This document shows, one piece after another, positions 44,701 through 55,242 of a DNA stretch of 64,000 nt; positions within the stretch are counted from its first letter, which is position 1; each line of letters begins with the position of its first letter. The stretch is from Dactylis glomerata (lineage: Eukaryota > Streptophyta > Magnoliopsida > Poales > Poaceae): positions 4,065,434-4,129,433 of the forward strand of contig QXEO01000236.1 in the NCBI GenBank assembly GCA_007115705.1. Reading direction: 5' to 3'. Both the position numbers and the translations under genes were made by a program. The notes beneath the pieces were generated by a model. The model saw only the letters and a program-made list of their open reading frames with translations. It ran no database searches and was not told the DNA's origin.

Positions 44701-44885
44701 AGGGAAATATCCGGTGCGACCACCACCTTGCCAAGACCCAATACCTCGGATTGTGACATGTCTCCATAAGTGACGGTTATATGATTGTCATTTGGTCTCA
44801 TCTCCGTCATAATCTTCTTGCTTCCGGTCATATGACTTGTGCATCCACTATCAAGCACCCATTTTGACCCACCGGAAGCATAGTC
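41781..44885 (-). CDS. pol: Pol of E2, open but lacking the integrase zinc-binding region
   Basis: The frame is open from just after TAG 44888-44886 to the stop at 41781. Protease D-S-G-C-T-S-H-M is at about 44852. Compared with E1, about 91 residues are missing between 'Y-N-L-L-S-V' and 'D-R-V-C-R-A-C' (junction near 44645-44656), exactly removing the tail after the protease and the W-H-x-R-L-G-H histidines of the HHCC motif. The integrase D-D-E core, reverse transcriptase Y-V-D-D and RNase H (S-D-W-A-G, A-E-A-E-Y, C-D-N-E-S) remain in frame. Reverse transcription may be possible; integration probably needs a helper element. Confidence 0.9.
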   Translation of the reverse strand, partial: DYASGGSKWVLDSGCTSHMTGSKKIMTEMRPNDNHITVTYGDMSQSEVLGLGKVVVAPDISLVDVMLVETLGYNLLSVRALDRVCRACVLGKMHDSPHPSKTIISSKRILELLHVDLFGPPSHASLGGKKYCLVIVDDYSRYTWVYFFKHKSETQQTVIDFAKEVECQHGQTILAIRSDNGSEFKNYTLNGFLSDEGIRHQYSAAYTPQQNGVAERKNRTLMDMARSMLAEFKSPYNFWAEAISTACHSSNRLFLRKGLNKTPYEILTGSKPNISYYRVFGCKCFFKRKGVRLGKFDPKAIEGIFVGYGAKSHTYRVFNKSTGRVEESCSVVFEENDSSQRGRDVVSCDVDDELPREAIGRMGVGFFRPIEGHLVADREGLCSTQVDPSSSQAQQAPPKEATSAPTEEQDKDLHEEEGAPPSSPVISTAPNSSQDQDQPTHEDNNDQGQFDGQDGGQNDQDDQVSPPRSNEEIEARRKKRVERDLELKGHTLERVIGDLRSKVSTRRQLAQFSSHHAYISMVEPKKVFEALEDPDWLDAMHEELNNFKRNNVWVLVEKPKECRNVIGTKWIFKNKQDEHGIVVRNKARLVAQGFSQVEGIDFGETYAPVARLESIRILLAYATHHNFKLQQMDVKSAFLNGPLKEEVYVKQPPGFEDLNFPNHVYKLHKALYGLKQAPRAWYEHLRELLVDRGFEVGQIDPTLFTKRVNGELFVCQLYVDDIIFGSTNKAFNDEFSKLMTDRFEMSMMGEMKFFLSFEIKQLKEGTFIYQAKYVQDMLKRFKMKELNGAATPMATKCHLELDPNGKDVDQKVYRSMIGSLLYLCASRPDIVLSVGVCARYQAAPKESHLMAVKRIFRYLVHTPTYGLWYPKGSDFSLCGFTDSDWAGDKDDRKSTSGACQFLGRSLVCWSSKKQNCISLSTAEAEYIAAASGCTQLLWMRQTLKEYGVNCDKVPLLCDNESAIKIAYNPVQHSRTKHIEIRNHFIRDHVARGDIELAYVSTKDQLADIFTKPLDEARFGYLRNELNIIDSRSVA

Positions 44886-44898
44886 CTACAAGAGATCA
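44886..44898 (-). promoter_or_regulatory. E2 gag-pol junction, double stop with possible splice acceptor
   Basis: Gag TGA at 44898-44896, then TCTCTTGTAG with in-frame (pol) TAG at 44888-44886, pol in +1. Spacing and sequence match E1. Confidence 0.5.
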
Positions 44899-47382
44899 TT
44901 GCTTGGTTTTAGGTCCCCATTTTTCAATGGGTCCTCTTTTGTTAGCAACAAGGGTCTTTGGAACCCAAATAGACCAAGCAACATAACCATCATTTGGACC
45001 AACATATTTTGCATAAACATCACCATAATAATCACGAAATAAAATATAGTGAGGGTTAGCAATTCCCGCATGATCATCATGAGTGGCTTTGCCACCCACA
45101 ATAGGATCCTTCTTTGCTTGTGCGGGCTTGGCCTTTTTCTTCTTGTTCTTCTTCTTCTTCTTCTTCTTCTTCTTCTTCTTTGAGACATAGCCAATTCCCG
45201 TTTTATCACCAAATGCCTTTTGCTTACTCAAAAGGTCATTCAAGTTTTTCTCACCTATGGGAATGGAGGACTTGGCAAGCTCATCTTTCAACCTAGCATT
45301 TTCTTCAATGACATTTGCATGATCACAAGTAGAAGTAGAAGAACTAGGCACATTATTCTTAGTCAATTGAATTTGAAGTTGTTCATGTGACTTGGTAAGA
45401 ATAGAGTGTTCACTTTTCAAGGCCTTGTGAGCCTTGTCAAGATCTTCTAAATCCTTAACAAGTATATCATGACCAACACCAAATTCAACCTTTTCCTTTT
45501 TAAGCATTTTTACTTTAGCACGAGCATGATCTCGCTCTTTAATGAGTTTGGAAACAACTTCATTGTTAGCTTCCTCAATAGAATCGAGCTTCTCTTCAAG
45601 AGTTGCTCGTTCCTCTTGCTCTTCTTCAAGAGACTCGGTTAGTGAGGCAATATCTTGAGCATATTCTCTTTCAAGCCTCATTTGTTCATCTAATTTTTCA
45701 AGAGTTTTACCATATTGGCTCAATAGACGTTCAAAGTGAATCTTATGAGCACCATCTACACTAGACACATAATCATCAAAAGCAATAATTTCTTCCTTTA
45801 CTCTAAGACTAGCAAGATCATTCAAGGAAGCATCATTTGTCTTAGAGGAAGAGAAAGATGTGGGTGATACCTCGGAAGACTTGGCCATAAGGCACTTGAC
45901 GTTCTTGGCAAGAGAGTCCTCATTGGGGGATTCAAAGAGTGATGTGGAGGAAGTGGAGGTGGTTGCCATTGTGGCCATCTCACTCGTTGTGGTTTCTTCT
46001 TCATCACTCTCACTTGCGGAGTACTCTTCTTGAGTCAAGAACACAAACTTTGGTTGTTTCTTCTTTGGTCCACCCTTCTTCACAAATGGCTTCTTGGAAG
46101 GTGACTTGGTCTTGCTTTTGAAGATGAGCTTCCCACCATGGTCTTCTCTCTTCTCATAAGGACACTCGGCAACAAAATGAAATCTATCATTGCAATTGTA
46201 GCATGTCCTCACCCTTTGACCATTGTTGTCATTCCTTTGATAGCCACTTGACTTGCTTCTTCTTTGATTGTCTTCTTTGGCCTTATGTGGATCAACCCAA
46301 AAGGTTTTTCCATAAAAGGCCATGTGCTCATTGTACTCATGCCTTATGTCCTCGGGACACATTTCAAGCCTTGCTTCAATACTTGCTTGAGAAGGAATCT
46401 CTTTCTCAACCACACTAGCCTTTAATGCAAGATTGGAGCTTCTTTGCATTCCTATGGCACGAGCACGAGCATCCTCCGCATTTTGTGCGGCAACCTTGTA
46501 GGCTTGAATCTCTTGCATCACTTGATTTGAGGTCATCTCATTGAAGTTGTGCTTGCCTTGGACACTCTTCACATCCGCGGGCTCATATGGAGTAAGAGCA
46601 AGAATATACTTCATCTTGATCCACTCATCATCAATATGGTGAGCACCGAGGTTCTTGAAGGTGGTAGCGATAGCTTTGAGTCTTCTATACATCTCTTGAT
46701 GGTCCTCACCATCCAACATGAAGAATCCTTCCGCTTGATTTGAGAAGGCCACATATCTTGTCTTCTTCATGCTCTCATTACCGACAAAGACGTCGGAGAG
46801 TCCTTGCCAAGCTTCTTTGGCGGTGGAGAAATGTTGGATGTGAGGCAAGTCCTTGGACCCAACGGCGACTTGAATCATGTGGAGAGCGGTAGCATTGAGT
46901 TGGCTATCGACCGTCTCTCTTCTTGTCATGTTGTGTGGATCCACGGCCTTGAAACCTTCCTCAACGATCCTCCAAAGCTCGATGCAAGAACTGCGCATAT
47001 GAGAGATCATTTGATATTGCCATTGACCAAAGTTTAATGCATCAAGCTTAGGCGGATCACCTCTATGGTTAATATGAGGATGAGGAACCGGCGGGTCGGG
47101 TGAATACCAATGCGGGTATTCACCTTTCCCGTCGGCCTTGGTGGAAGACTTAGCATCGCCATTTTTGTCGGCACCCTCCTCATCAATCCCCACATTCTCC
47201 ACTTGTGGAGTAGCGGGTTTTTCCGGAGGTGGAGGAGCATTAGCATTTTTAGCTTGCATGAGTTGCGCTATCATTTCACGCAACTCACCTACTTGAGATG
47301 TCATGGAAGCCATGGATGATTCCAAAGATTTGAACTCACCCATGGAAACTTGACCCGAGCCCTCACTCGGAGAGGTGTCCAT
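44896..47382 (-). CDS. gag: Gag of E2, full length (828 aa)
   Basis: Start ATG 47382 lies ~35 nt after the primer site; this is the first good start and opens the whole frame. Residues ~1-60 include a short helix, followed by a proline-rich acidic linker, then the UBN2-like Gag domain (~95-330). The CCHC knuckle C-Y-N-C-x4-H-x4-C is near 46160-46205. A long coiled coil (about 45250-45740) and a run of ten lysines (about 45150-45180, an AAG/CTT microsatellite) follow. The tail 'W-V-P-K-T-L-V-A-N-K-R-G-P' matches E1. The coiled-coil extension is characteristic of Sirevirus Gag. It ends in TGA at 44898-44896. Confidence 0.92.
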   Translation of the reverse strand: MDTSPSEGSGQVSMGEFKSLESSMASMTSQVGELREMIAQLMQAKNANAPPPPEKPATPQVENVGIDEEGADKNGDAKSSTKADGKGEYPHWYSPDPPVPHPHINHRGDPPKLDALNFGQWQYQMISHMRSSCIELWRIVEEGFKAVDPHNMTRRETVDSQLNATALHMIQVAVGSKDLPHIQHFSTAKEAWQGLSDVFVGNESMKKTRYVAFSNQAEGFFMLDGEDHQEMYRRLKAIATTFKNLGAHHIDDEWIKMKYILALTPYEPADVKSVQGKHNFNEMTSNQVMQEIQAYKVAAQNAEDARARAIGMQRSSNLALKASVVEKEIPSQASIEARLEMCPEDIRHEYNEHMAFYGKTFWVDPHKAKEDNQRRSKSSGYQRNDNNGQRVRTCYNCNDRFHFVAECPYEKREDHGGKLIFKSKTKSPSKKPFVKKGGPKKKQPKFVFLTQEEYSASESDEEETTTSEMATMATTSTSSTSLFESPNEDSLAKNVKCLMAKSSEVSPTSFSSSKTNDASLNDLASLRVKEEIIAFDDYVSSVDGAHKIHFERLLSQYGKTLEKLDEQMRLEREYAQDIASLTESLEEEQEERATLEEKLDSIEEANNEVVSKLIKERDHARAKVKMLKKEKVEFGVGHDILVKDLEDLDKAHKALKSEHSILTKSHEQLQIQLTKNNVPSSSTSTCDHANVIEENARLKDELAKSSIPIGEKNLNDLLSKQKAFGDKTGIGYVSKKKKKKKKKKKNKKKKAKPAQAKKDPIVGGKATHDDHAGIANPHYILFRDYYGDVYAKYVGPNDGYVAWSIWVPKTLVANKRGPIEKWGPKTKQ

Positions 47383-47417
47383 ACTCTTAGGCGGTTAAGC
47401 CCGAATAAAGAGCCAAG

Positions 47418-47429
47418 GCTCTGATACCA
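47418..47429 (-). promoter_or_regulatory. E2 primer binding site, initiator tRNA-Met type
   Basis: The minus strand reads TGGTATCAGAGC two bases after the LTR end (...CCGTTCA AT), the usual Copia iMet site. Confidence 0.92.
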
Positions 47430-47431
47430 AT

Positions 47432-48609
47432 TGAACGGATCGTATGGGCACCTAGAGGGGGGGGTGAATAGGTGCTACTCAAATTTTAGTTCTTTTTCAA
47501 TTTAGGCTTGACACAAAGGTAAATTCTCTAGATATGCAACTAAGGTGAATTTACCTATATGTCAACTAGCAAGCTACACAAGATACAATATATAAAGGCA
47601 ATAAAGGATAGAGGTAACTGAGAGTGGAGCACGCAGAGACACGGATGTAATTCCCGTAGTTCCTTCCTTTTTAGGGGAAGTACGTCTACGTTGGAGGGGT
47701 GTGGTTGCCACAAAGGCCTAACCAACGCCACAAAGGCTCACCCTATTCTCCGGTGCAAGCTTCCGCCACAAAGGCCTAGCTCACTTTCCACTAAGGGATT
47801 CCTCAAGGCGGAATCGGCCTTTACAATCTTGGGGCACGCATCCACAACCGAATTGGAGGCTCCCAAGCACAACACAATGCTGTGAAACAACAAGTAGCAA
47901 TATATCAAATACACAAACAAGGTCTTGGGACACAAGGGAACCCAAGACACAAAGGGCCCTCAAGCAAATGAGAGGGGAAATCAAATCGCTTTGGTGAGGA
48001 TGTAGAGGATGGTCTTCTCCTTCGATTCTCCAAAGATCAAGAGCTTTGGTGGGGTGAGGGAGGAGATCTACTTGCTTTGGTGAGCTCAACAATGGTGGTG
48101 TTCTTGAATCTTGGCTGGCTACTCGTTGGAGAAGAAGAGGGGGGTATTTATACCCCCCCCCCCCAAAATATCTGACCGTTGGAGGCCAGGAAGTCCGGCT
48201 ATAGCCGGAGTTAAGTCCGGCTAAAGCCGGCCACACCGGCTAAAGCCGGTCTCACACCGGCTATAGCCGGCCTGAAATATCCGGCCCAGCCGGAAATAGC
48301 CGGACAAATAGCCGGTTGAGTCCAGAGGCGCAGGACCCCTCTCGAAAACGAGCAGTCCGGCTATAGCCGGTCTGGGGACCGGCTAAAGCCGGCCTAACTG
48401 GCCCAACTTTATATGAAACTTCTCCAGGAGCTTATTTCCACCATTTCCTCAATAATTTCCTTTGGATAATGATACTTATCAAATATAACATATAAAACAC
48501 AATATCTTGTGCCAGAATATTATTAAGTCCTGCAAAGCATAATCACACATTAATAGATAATGTATTGTTAACAAACGCCAAAATCAATTAGGCGGGAAAT
48601 GCTCTTTCA
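47432..48609 (-). repeat. E2 5' LTR (1178 bp)
   Basis: Near-identical to 37437-38611. TATAAATA (minus) at 48152-48145; the E2-type palindromes lie at about 48193-48390. Its C-run after the TATA box is 12 long against 7 in the other LTR, and its run near the LTR end is 8 against 10. Confidence 0.94.
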
Positions 48610-49180
48610 CATGTTCCTTCCTATGATGATATGTTTGATGAATACGCCTTGGAAGATAGCTATTCTATTGCTTATGATGATTACAATGATGAGTATACTA
48701 TTTTTCAGTTCACCTACTATTGAGGAGGAAATGAGGTATGATTACAATATGCCTCCTATTTTTGATGATTATGGTGATGAGAATAATTTTGTTGAATTTG
48801 CTCCTACTACGATTGTTCATGTGGGGAGTATTAATTCTTTTATGTATGTGGCTCATGATAGGGATGTTTTATGTGATAGTTATATTGTTAATTCTATTCA
48901 TGATGCTACTGAAAGTTACTATGAGAGAGGGAAACATGGTTTGATGGATCTCAACAATATTAAGTTTCCCCTCTTTATGTTGCAAATCTTGAAGTTGCAC
49001 TTATTTTATCTATCCATGTTTGTTACTATGTGCTTAGTTGATTTATTTTTTTACAAGATTCCTATGCATAGGAAGTGGTTTAGATTTAAATGTGTTTCAT
49101 ATTTGATTTTTGATGCTCTCTCTTGCTTCAAGTTCTTATATGGCGCATTTGCCTTAAGCTCTTTTATGGCGCCTACATGA
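48610..49180 (+). pseudogene. G1 ORF remainder and hydrophobic (env-like?) C-terminal segment
   Basis: 48610-48723 completes the frame interrupted by E2 and ends in TGA. A second frame (about 48718-49180) encodes an acidic/aromatic segment (P-P-I-F-D-D-Y) and then about 60 hydrophobic residues with a probable membrane helix (F-Y-L-S-M-F-V-T-M-C-L-V-D-L-F-F) and a 'K-I-P-M-H-R-K' motif. Athila elements often carry an envelope-like ORF with a membrane segment before the 3' UTR, which would fit; the two frames are offset, so it is broken as read. Confidence 0.5.
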
Positions 49181-52097
49181 GCATCTTTTCAAATTACTGC
49201 GCCTAGCTCAAAGGCGTTAAAGAAAAACACTCTTGGAAGGTAACCCATTGTTTTTTTTTCAGTACTTTTCCTTTTATTTGAGTCTTGGAAGTTATTACTA
49301 CTGTAATAACCACTCCTTATCCTTTTTATTTCGTTGTTGTGCCAAGAAGAACCTCTAATTTGAGGGAGGTAAGATTTGGGGAAGTTGCTGTCCTAAAACA
49401 GATTTCTGCGCTGTACCGTAAAAATTCATGAAAATTCTCAGAATATCATTTTGATATAAAATTTCTTGTGCATATGCCCCAGGTTATATCCAAACTTTCA
49501 TTAGTTTTGCACTTTTAGATTTGAGCAATAGAAGGTCCTCGAAAAAATTGACCTTTGTCAGCTGTTCTGTTTTGACAGATTTCTGCCACTATTTGTGTTT
49601 GCCTCTCGATCGCATTCTTTTTGAGTTATTTTGATCATAGAACTTTTGAGGAAGTTGCTACAGTATCTTATTCTTTAATGGATGGTATATTTGAGTTTGA
49701 AACTGACCAAAAGGGTTGATTTACTATTATGCTTATGCTAACGTTGCTAATAGAATTGTGTGAAGTTTTGTATGAAGGAAGTTTTCAAGTGTAGGGATTG
49801 GAGAATGATGAGATGAGATGAAGTATGGACAAAAGCTCAAGCTTGGAGATGCCCATGTCACCCCAAGAAATATCCAAGAGGTACAAGCGTCAAAGCTTGG
49901 GGATGCCCCCGAGGCACCCCTTCTTCATCGGCAAAAATCAGGTCACCTTTCAAGACACTATATTTTTATTGCTTCATATTCTATGCGTTTTTCTTGGAGC
50001 GTCAGTTGTTTTTGCTTTTAGTTTTCTTTCGTTTTGGTTGCTGCAATAAATGGTTGGATCACATCATGTTTGTTTTGGAGAGAGCTATGCTCCGTTTTTC
50101 ATTGCCAAGAACACTCTAGTTTTTATTCTTATCATTCAACGAGTGTTCTCTTTTTCTCGAACTGCATTTAGCTTTCGTTTTTTGCCTTGATTTTTGTTCA
50201 GATCTTGTTATATCTTTGCATCAAAGTGTATTTAGACCACTGGTCTATGTTGGTTTTTCATCAAAAGAGTTGTTTCAAAAAGGTTTGAATGGTGTTGGAA
50301 AAGAGAAGAAGTTTCATGCAAAAAGTGGTACAAAAAGGAGCTTGTTTAGACTGCGGCTTAGACTTTTTCATGCCATGCTTGATGTCGTTTTGATAGTATG
50401 CTTAGTGAATTTTGCTGTAGCATGACTTGTCTCAAATGACTGAGATTGCTTAATGAGCCTTTGAAAAAATCATGCATTGTTTTATTATATAGAAGCATTT
50501 ATTTGGTTTTCTCCTTGATGCTTTATTTGGGTTGACTTGGCGCATGCTTACAACATGTTTGACTCTTACAAAGTCGCCATAAGCCTTTATGATCATTTTA
50601 TTTTTGACTTGTGATGCCATTTTATGCTTCTTTTAATGATGTTTTGTCGCTATGCATGATTATGGCCGTTATTGCTCTCTTAGTTGGTCTCTCCCAGTCT
50701 TTTGCTAGCCCTCATTTTGTACTGAGTATGAGCTCTACTCGTGCATCCAACGCCCAAAAACCAAGTTGTTCCAATGTGTCCACCATACATACCTATTAGC
50801 AATTTGCTATTCCAAAGTACATTTGACTTGCTTTTATCTATCATTCGAATTAAACTCTTTTGGTGTTATGTGAAAATTAGTCAGTAAAGCTCTCACGAAC
50901 CTGATGACACACTTTACTTTTCTTTTTTTAAAATTTTGACATTGTGGCTCTTTTATATTGACGTTATGCTTGCAAGTTGTAAGTTGGAAATTAGCCAAAC
51001 CATGTCGTCATGGGGTAAGCTTTCAACATTGCACTTTCTCTTATTTGAGTTGATATCATGATCTTTTGTTTATGGATACTCGCGATGTGAAATAAGTTGG
51101 GAATCTTGCAGGATCATGGAGTTTGTATACGTGTTAGAGAAATGCCTGGACCGATAATCTAAGCCATGCATCATTCATGGTGAAAATTTATAGCATGCCC
51201 ATAGTGGACATTCGACGACACATCTTAAAATAAAAAGCTATACCAATGGTAAATAAAAGAGATGCCGAGATGTTCATTGTCTGTTTGTACTGCCATTTTG
51301 ATGTGAGCTTGTTCCATGCCATCGGGCAAGGAGGTACCCTGTTGGCGGTTCTCGATGATACGTGTATACTTACAATGACAAGAGCTTGCTTGGGACCCTA
51401 AGTCGAGTAGCATGAGGTTTGGGTATTCGTACTTCACGGGACACGAGGTTTTCAACTTATAATTTATCAAGCATTTACCTTAACCATTCAAGATGCCTAT
51501 GATGGGGGCAATGAGAGCTCAAAGCTAGTAAGTACCATAATTTTTGAAGGTTTATAAAACTTGCAATCACTACTTCCCTCTGCGAAGGGCCTTTCTTTTA
51601 CTTTTATGTTGAGTCTCCATCTTCTACCTTTATGCATCGTCTAAGAGAGCATAGTTGCCATTCTGAGTTTTATATGCATAGTCTCAAAGTTTATCATTGA
51701 TTGATTCATGATTATGGTTTCATTTGTTCTTAAATTATTTATATCTAGTCGCCCACTTAAACTTGAAGGTGTCCTATGTATTTATGTTTTCTATTCTATG
51801 AAGGACAAGCTGAAAACCTTTTGCTATGTTTTTCCATATGATTTGAACACACATTTGACTTTTATTATTTCATTATTCATGATCTTTCGTTTGTGTTTCT
51901 TTTCATGTTATAACATGGTTGCTAAGTTTTTATTGTCAAGATTATGTCTTTTATGCCCATATTTTAAGTTCTTTGATCCCAGCACTCAATGCTTACATAG
52001 ATGATCAAGATTATGATGGTGCATGTCACCTCAAAAATTATTCTTTTGTTATCACTTACCTACTCGAGGACGAGCAGGAATTAAGCTTGGGGATGCT
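49181..52097 (+). other. G1 3' untranslated region (~2.9 kb, non-coding)
   Basis: Starts with the GCGCCTAGCTCAAAGGCG block shared with G2 (33840, minus). It contains AAGCTTGGGGATGCCCC polypurine-like motifs at about 49850-49920 and the terminal tract TTAAGCTTGGGGATGCT directly before the LTR. The short open frames here look like chance. Confidence 0.75.
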
Positions 52098-53526
52098 TGA
52101 TACGTCTCAAACGTATCTATAATTTTTGATGCTTCATGCTTGTTCTTACACTATTTGCTTTGTGTTTTGTTACACTTCGTGGCGTTTTTATGCATTTTCT
52201 GGAACTAACCTACTAACAAGATGCCACAGTGCCAGTTCCCTGTTTTCTGCTGTTTTTGTGTTTCAGAAAAGTTACACAGGAAATATTCTCGGAATTGGAC
52301 GAAACAAAAACCAAACCTCCTATTTTTATCGAAGCTTCGCGAAGACCGAAGATGAGACGGAGGGGGGCCAGGAGTCAGGCTCACTACCAGGGGGCGCGAC
52401 CCAGCCCCTGGCCGCGCCCACCTATGGTGAGGCCACCCTGGTGGCCCTCTGATGATGCCCCTCCGCCTATAAAAAGCCTTCCGAAGGAAAACCCTAAAAT
52501 AATCAGTGTTTTTTCCAGAACAGTTCCGCAGCACCGCCATCGTCGAAGACAAATTTCGGGGGACAGAAGTTCCTGTTCTGACACTTTGCCGGGATGGGGA
52601 AGTGCCCCCGGAGCCATCTCCATCAACGTCGTCGCCTCCTCCGCCGTCTCCATCGACTTCACCGCCATCTCCACCAACGTTGCTGTCTCCTATGATGAGG
52701 AGGGAGTAATTCTCTCCCGGAGCCGAGGGCTCTACCGGTAGCCATGTGGTTCACCTCTCTCTCCCATGATGTGATCTTTATGTGATCGTGAGCTTTGTAT
52801 CTAGTTAAATTGGTAGATGCTATTATTTAGATATTATGCTACTCCCGTGCTTTATTATTGTAATCTCCGGAGACACCTTGTATCGTAATGTGAAGGTGAC
52901 TAGTGTGCGCATTATGTGTGTCTTTTTGGTTAATGTCTCTATGAATTGTTGGTGTTTGTTGGAACCATCTAGTACGTTCATGGTGATAGTGTGGGACAAT
53001 CTAGTTTGGGAAAATACGGACTTTGAGGAGTGCTTCGTAGCCCTATGCATGATTAGTGTTCGTTTTCTATTGGAGAGTTATTTAGAGTGGCATATTGAAG
53101 TTAATATCTATTGGTTCAATTATGTTATTTTGTTGAGAGTGTCCACTAGTGAAAGTATGATCCCTAGGCCTTGTTTCCAAGCATTGCACACCGTTTACAT
53201 TCAGTTTTGTTACATATTTACTCACAACGATATTTATTTCAGATTATATTCACTACTTATAATCATCACTACTACTTGTATTTTACTATCTCTTCACCGA
53301 ACTAGTGCACCTATGCATCTGACAAGTGTATTGGGTGTGTTGGGGACACAAGAGACTTTCTGTATCGTAATTGCAGGGTTGCTTGAGAGGGATAGCTTTG
53401 AGCTCCTCATCCCTGAGTTCGATAAACCTTGGGTGATCCACTTAAGAGAAACTTGCTGCTGCTCTACAAACACTGCACTTGGAGGCCTAACATTGTTTAC
53501 AAGAACAGACGCGTGCGTAGACATCA
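52098..53526 (+). repeat. G1 3' LTR (1429 bp)
   Basis: TGATACGTCTC...GACATCA, TATA box CTATAAAAAG near 52467-52476, followed by TSD copy CAGCT. Complete version of the 5' LTR fragment at 33050. Confidence 0.9.
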
Positions 53527-53531
53527 CAGCT

Positions 53532-53801
53532 CCTGCATGCACTTCGATCCCTTCACATTCAGTCTGCTCTTTCCATATCTAACACCAAACCCACTCCCAG
53601 GAGTACAGATTATAGTAATCATATGCATCACCCATTGAATCGAATGTTAAACCAATAACAGGACAAACTACTTCATCATTTTTCCTCTCGGCGAAACCAC
53701 AAAATGCAGTTTCTAGAGCTGAAATTCTCTCTGCACTTGCTGCTCTCTCATCAAGCATTGCCCCTCTACGATGCCTACAAATTTTGTCCCTTTTAGTAAA
53801 A
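53532..53801 (-). pseudogene. FAR1/FRS-type gene, N-terminal DNA-binding domain piece
   Basis: The minus strand encodes K-R-D-K-I-C, then a helical segment, then the FAR1 zinc-finger entry 'G-L-T-F-D-S-M-G-D-A-Y-D-Y-Y-N-L-Y-S-W-E'. A one-base shift follows, after which the family sequence continues (G-F-G-V-R-Y-G-K-S-R-L-N). It then runs into the G1 TSD and resumes at 33049 (L-L-C-N-C-A, then a GTAAGA donor). Its upstream end is cut by the Helitron at 53802. Confidence 0.75.
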
Positions 53802-55176
53802 CTAGATGACCCGTTGCGCCACTGGCGCAATGGGCAGAATCAAGACACTGGCTCGAGCCGTAAGTTTTATCTTTGTTATGTCCATGTATGCAACAATAGC
53901 AAATATTGCTATTAATTATATACAAACCATTGGTACTACCAGAGAACTGTCAATTACTGATAGCACAAATTACTACTGAAATTTAGGGTACTGCTGTGAT
54001 GGACCAATACATCTTGCCATCATCTGGTCACATTATTAATAAATTTTTCTGAAGAACATGTCCTGCTTCCTTTGATTATTTTCCCCAAATGGATAATAAC
54101 ATTTGATGAATTTGCCTATCTTCAGTTTGTTGCATCCGTTAGTAATTAGTACAAACTAATGAGCCAACCCAATAAATTATCCAAAATAATGTGGATAAAA
54201 ACAACTCAATTATATATCCCTATCCGTGAGCTCGATTTGGACAACACAAGTTCTCCATTGACTGAAAGCAGCTTCATGTCCATGTCCATTCTTTTACCAG
54301 TGCAAATGGTTGTGCTCTTAGCACTCCTTGTATTGCAAATGTACCTGCCATACTTTTCTCTTGCATTTATACATATACTTGGTATAGTTAGCAAGCTCAC
54401 CATCCGAGCCTTAATAGTAGAGGAAGACAAAACCAGAGACGCAAAAGGTTGCACATATTATGCAAAAAAAACAGAGTTAAGAAACCTCCAAGTATTGACT
54501 ATAGATAAATCCTCCAAGCATTACATGCCATAAGTATCTTCAGAAAAAGAGAGAACACACAACACAACTGAGGCAAAGGTACAGTTCAGAAAAAGATGCT
54601 AAACATATTCGACTTCTCCACAGAAAATGCACCTGCCATCGGCTAGGATCTGTCGATGTTTTAGTTCGTGCCCATTAGGTAGACAGTCATGTACCATATG
54701 CCGCACAGCAATCCTCATCTGTTCACCTGAGCAAGCGGGTTCTTATTTGTTCTTTTTGTATCATAACCAGGGATCTATGCATGGCATGATTTGAGTAACA
54801 AACAGATGCATGAATTAAATGTACTTTTTATGTAACAATATTAAATATTATTGCTGGAGCACCTACTGGAACTATATTGTATTTATTTTCTATCATAGAT
54901 AGATGGTTTACTAATAGTAGGCCAGAGTTTTTTAATAAAAGGCCATAGATATTTCAGTAACTCCTTGTAAAAAAAGATATTTCAGTAACTGATGGTTTTA
55001 GAAATGTATTCACCAACCAATAATGAACTATTTAACACTAAGGAGGACCCACTTAACTTGGAAAACTACAAGCACATATCAGCCTGGAGATACAGACCAC
55101 AGCCTTTTCTGTGTCTTCTATTCAGTTAATAGAAATAAGAGCAAGCTGAAGCTATAGATTATACAGAAATGGAGAG

Positions 55177-55242
55177 ATAAAAAACATGGAACAGAGGCAT
55201 TGAACTGGATAAAAAACATGGAACAGAGGCATTGAACTGGAG
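55177..55242. repeat. 33-bp tandem duplication in the Helitron
   Basis: ATAAAAAACATGGAACAGAG plus the next 13 bp is present twice in tandem. No further role seen. Confidence 0.8.

Larger units (their letters stand above)
37437..48609 (-). mobile_element. E2: complete young Sirevirus-type Copia element
   Basis: LTRs 37437-38611 (1175 bp) and 47432-48609 (1178 bp), TSD CATGT (37432-37436 and 48610-48614), iMet primer site, gag, pol, conserved hairpin block, spliced third ORF and polypurine tracts. By eye the LTRs differ at five substitutions plus two homopolymer lengths, so insertion is recent. Pol has an in-frame deletion removing the integrase zinc-binding region, so this copy likely cannot integrate without help. 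It is a different family from E1: LTRs barely alignable, proteins clearly homologous. Confidence 0.94.
33050..53526 (+). mobile_element. G1: Athila-like Gypsy element, rearranged; hosts G2 and E2
   Basis: TSD CAGCT at 33045-33049 and 53527-53531 proves one insertion. The 5' LTR is truncated after ~490 bp (33050 to ~33540). An inverted Athila piece (G2) follows, then G1 internal coding sequence (36364-37436, 48610-49180), a long 3' UTR and an intact 3' LTR (52098-53526). Primer site, Gag N-terminus and all pol enzymes are missing, so it is a non-autonomous or deleted copy. It splits the DNA-binding domain of the FAR1-like gene. Confidence 0.85.

Noticed and set aside
50216..50800. Short plus-strand frames in the G1 3' region
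   Set aside because: Not conserved with the matching 3' UTR regions of G2 or G5 and lack any motif.
52836..53582. 248-aa open frame on plus strand
   Set aside because: Lies inside the G1 3' LTR; no homologous frame kept in the G3 LTR copy.
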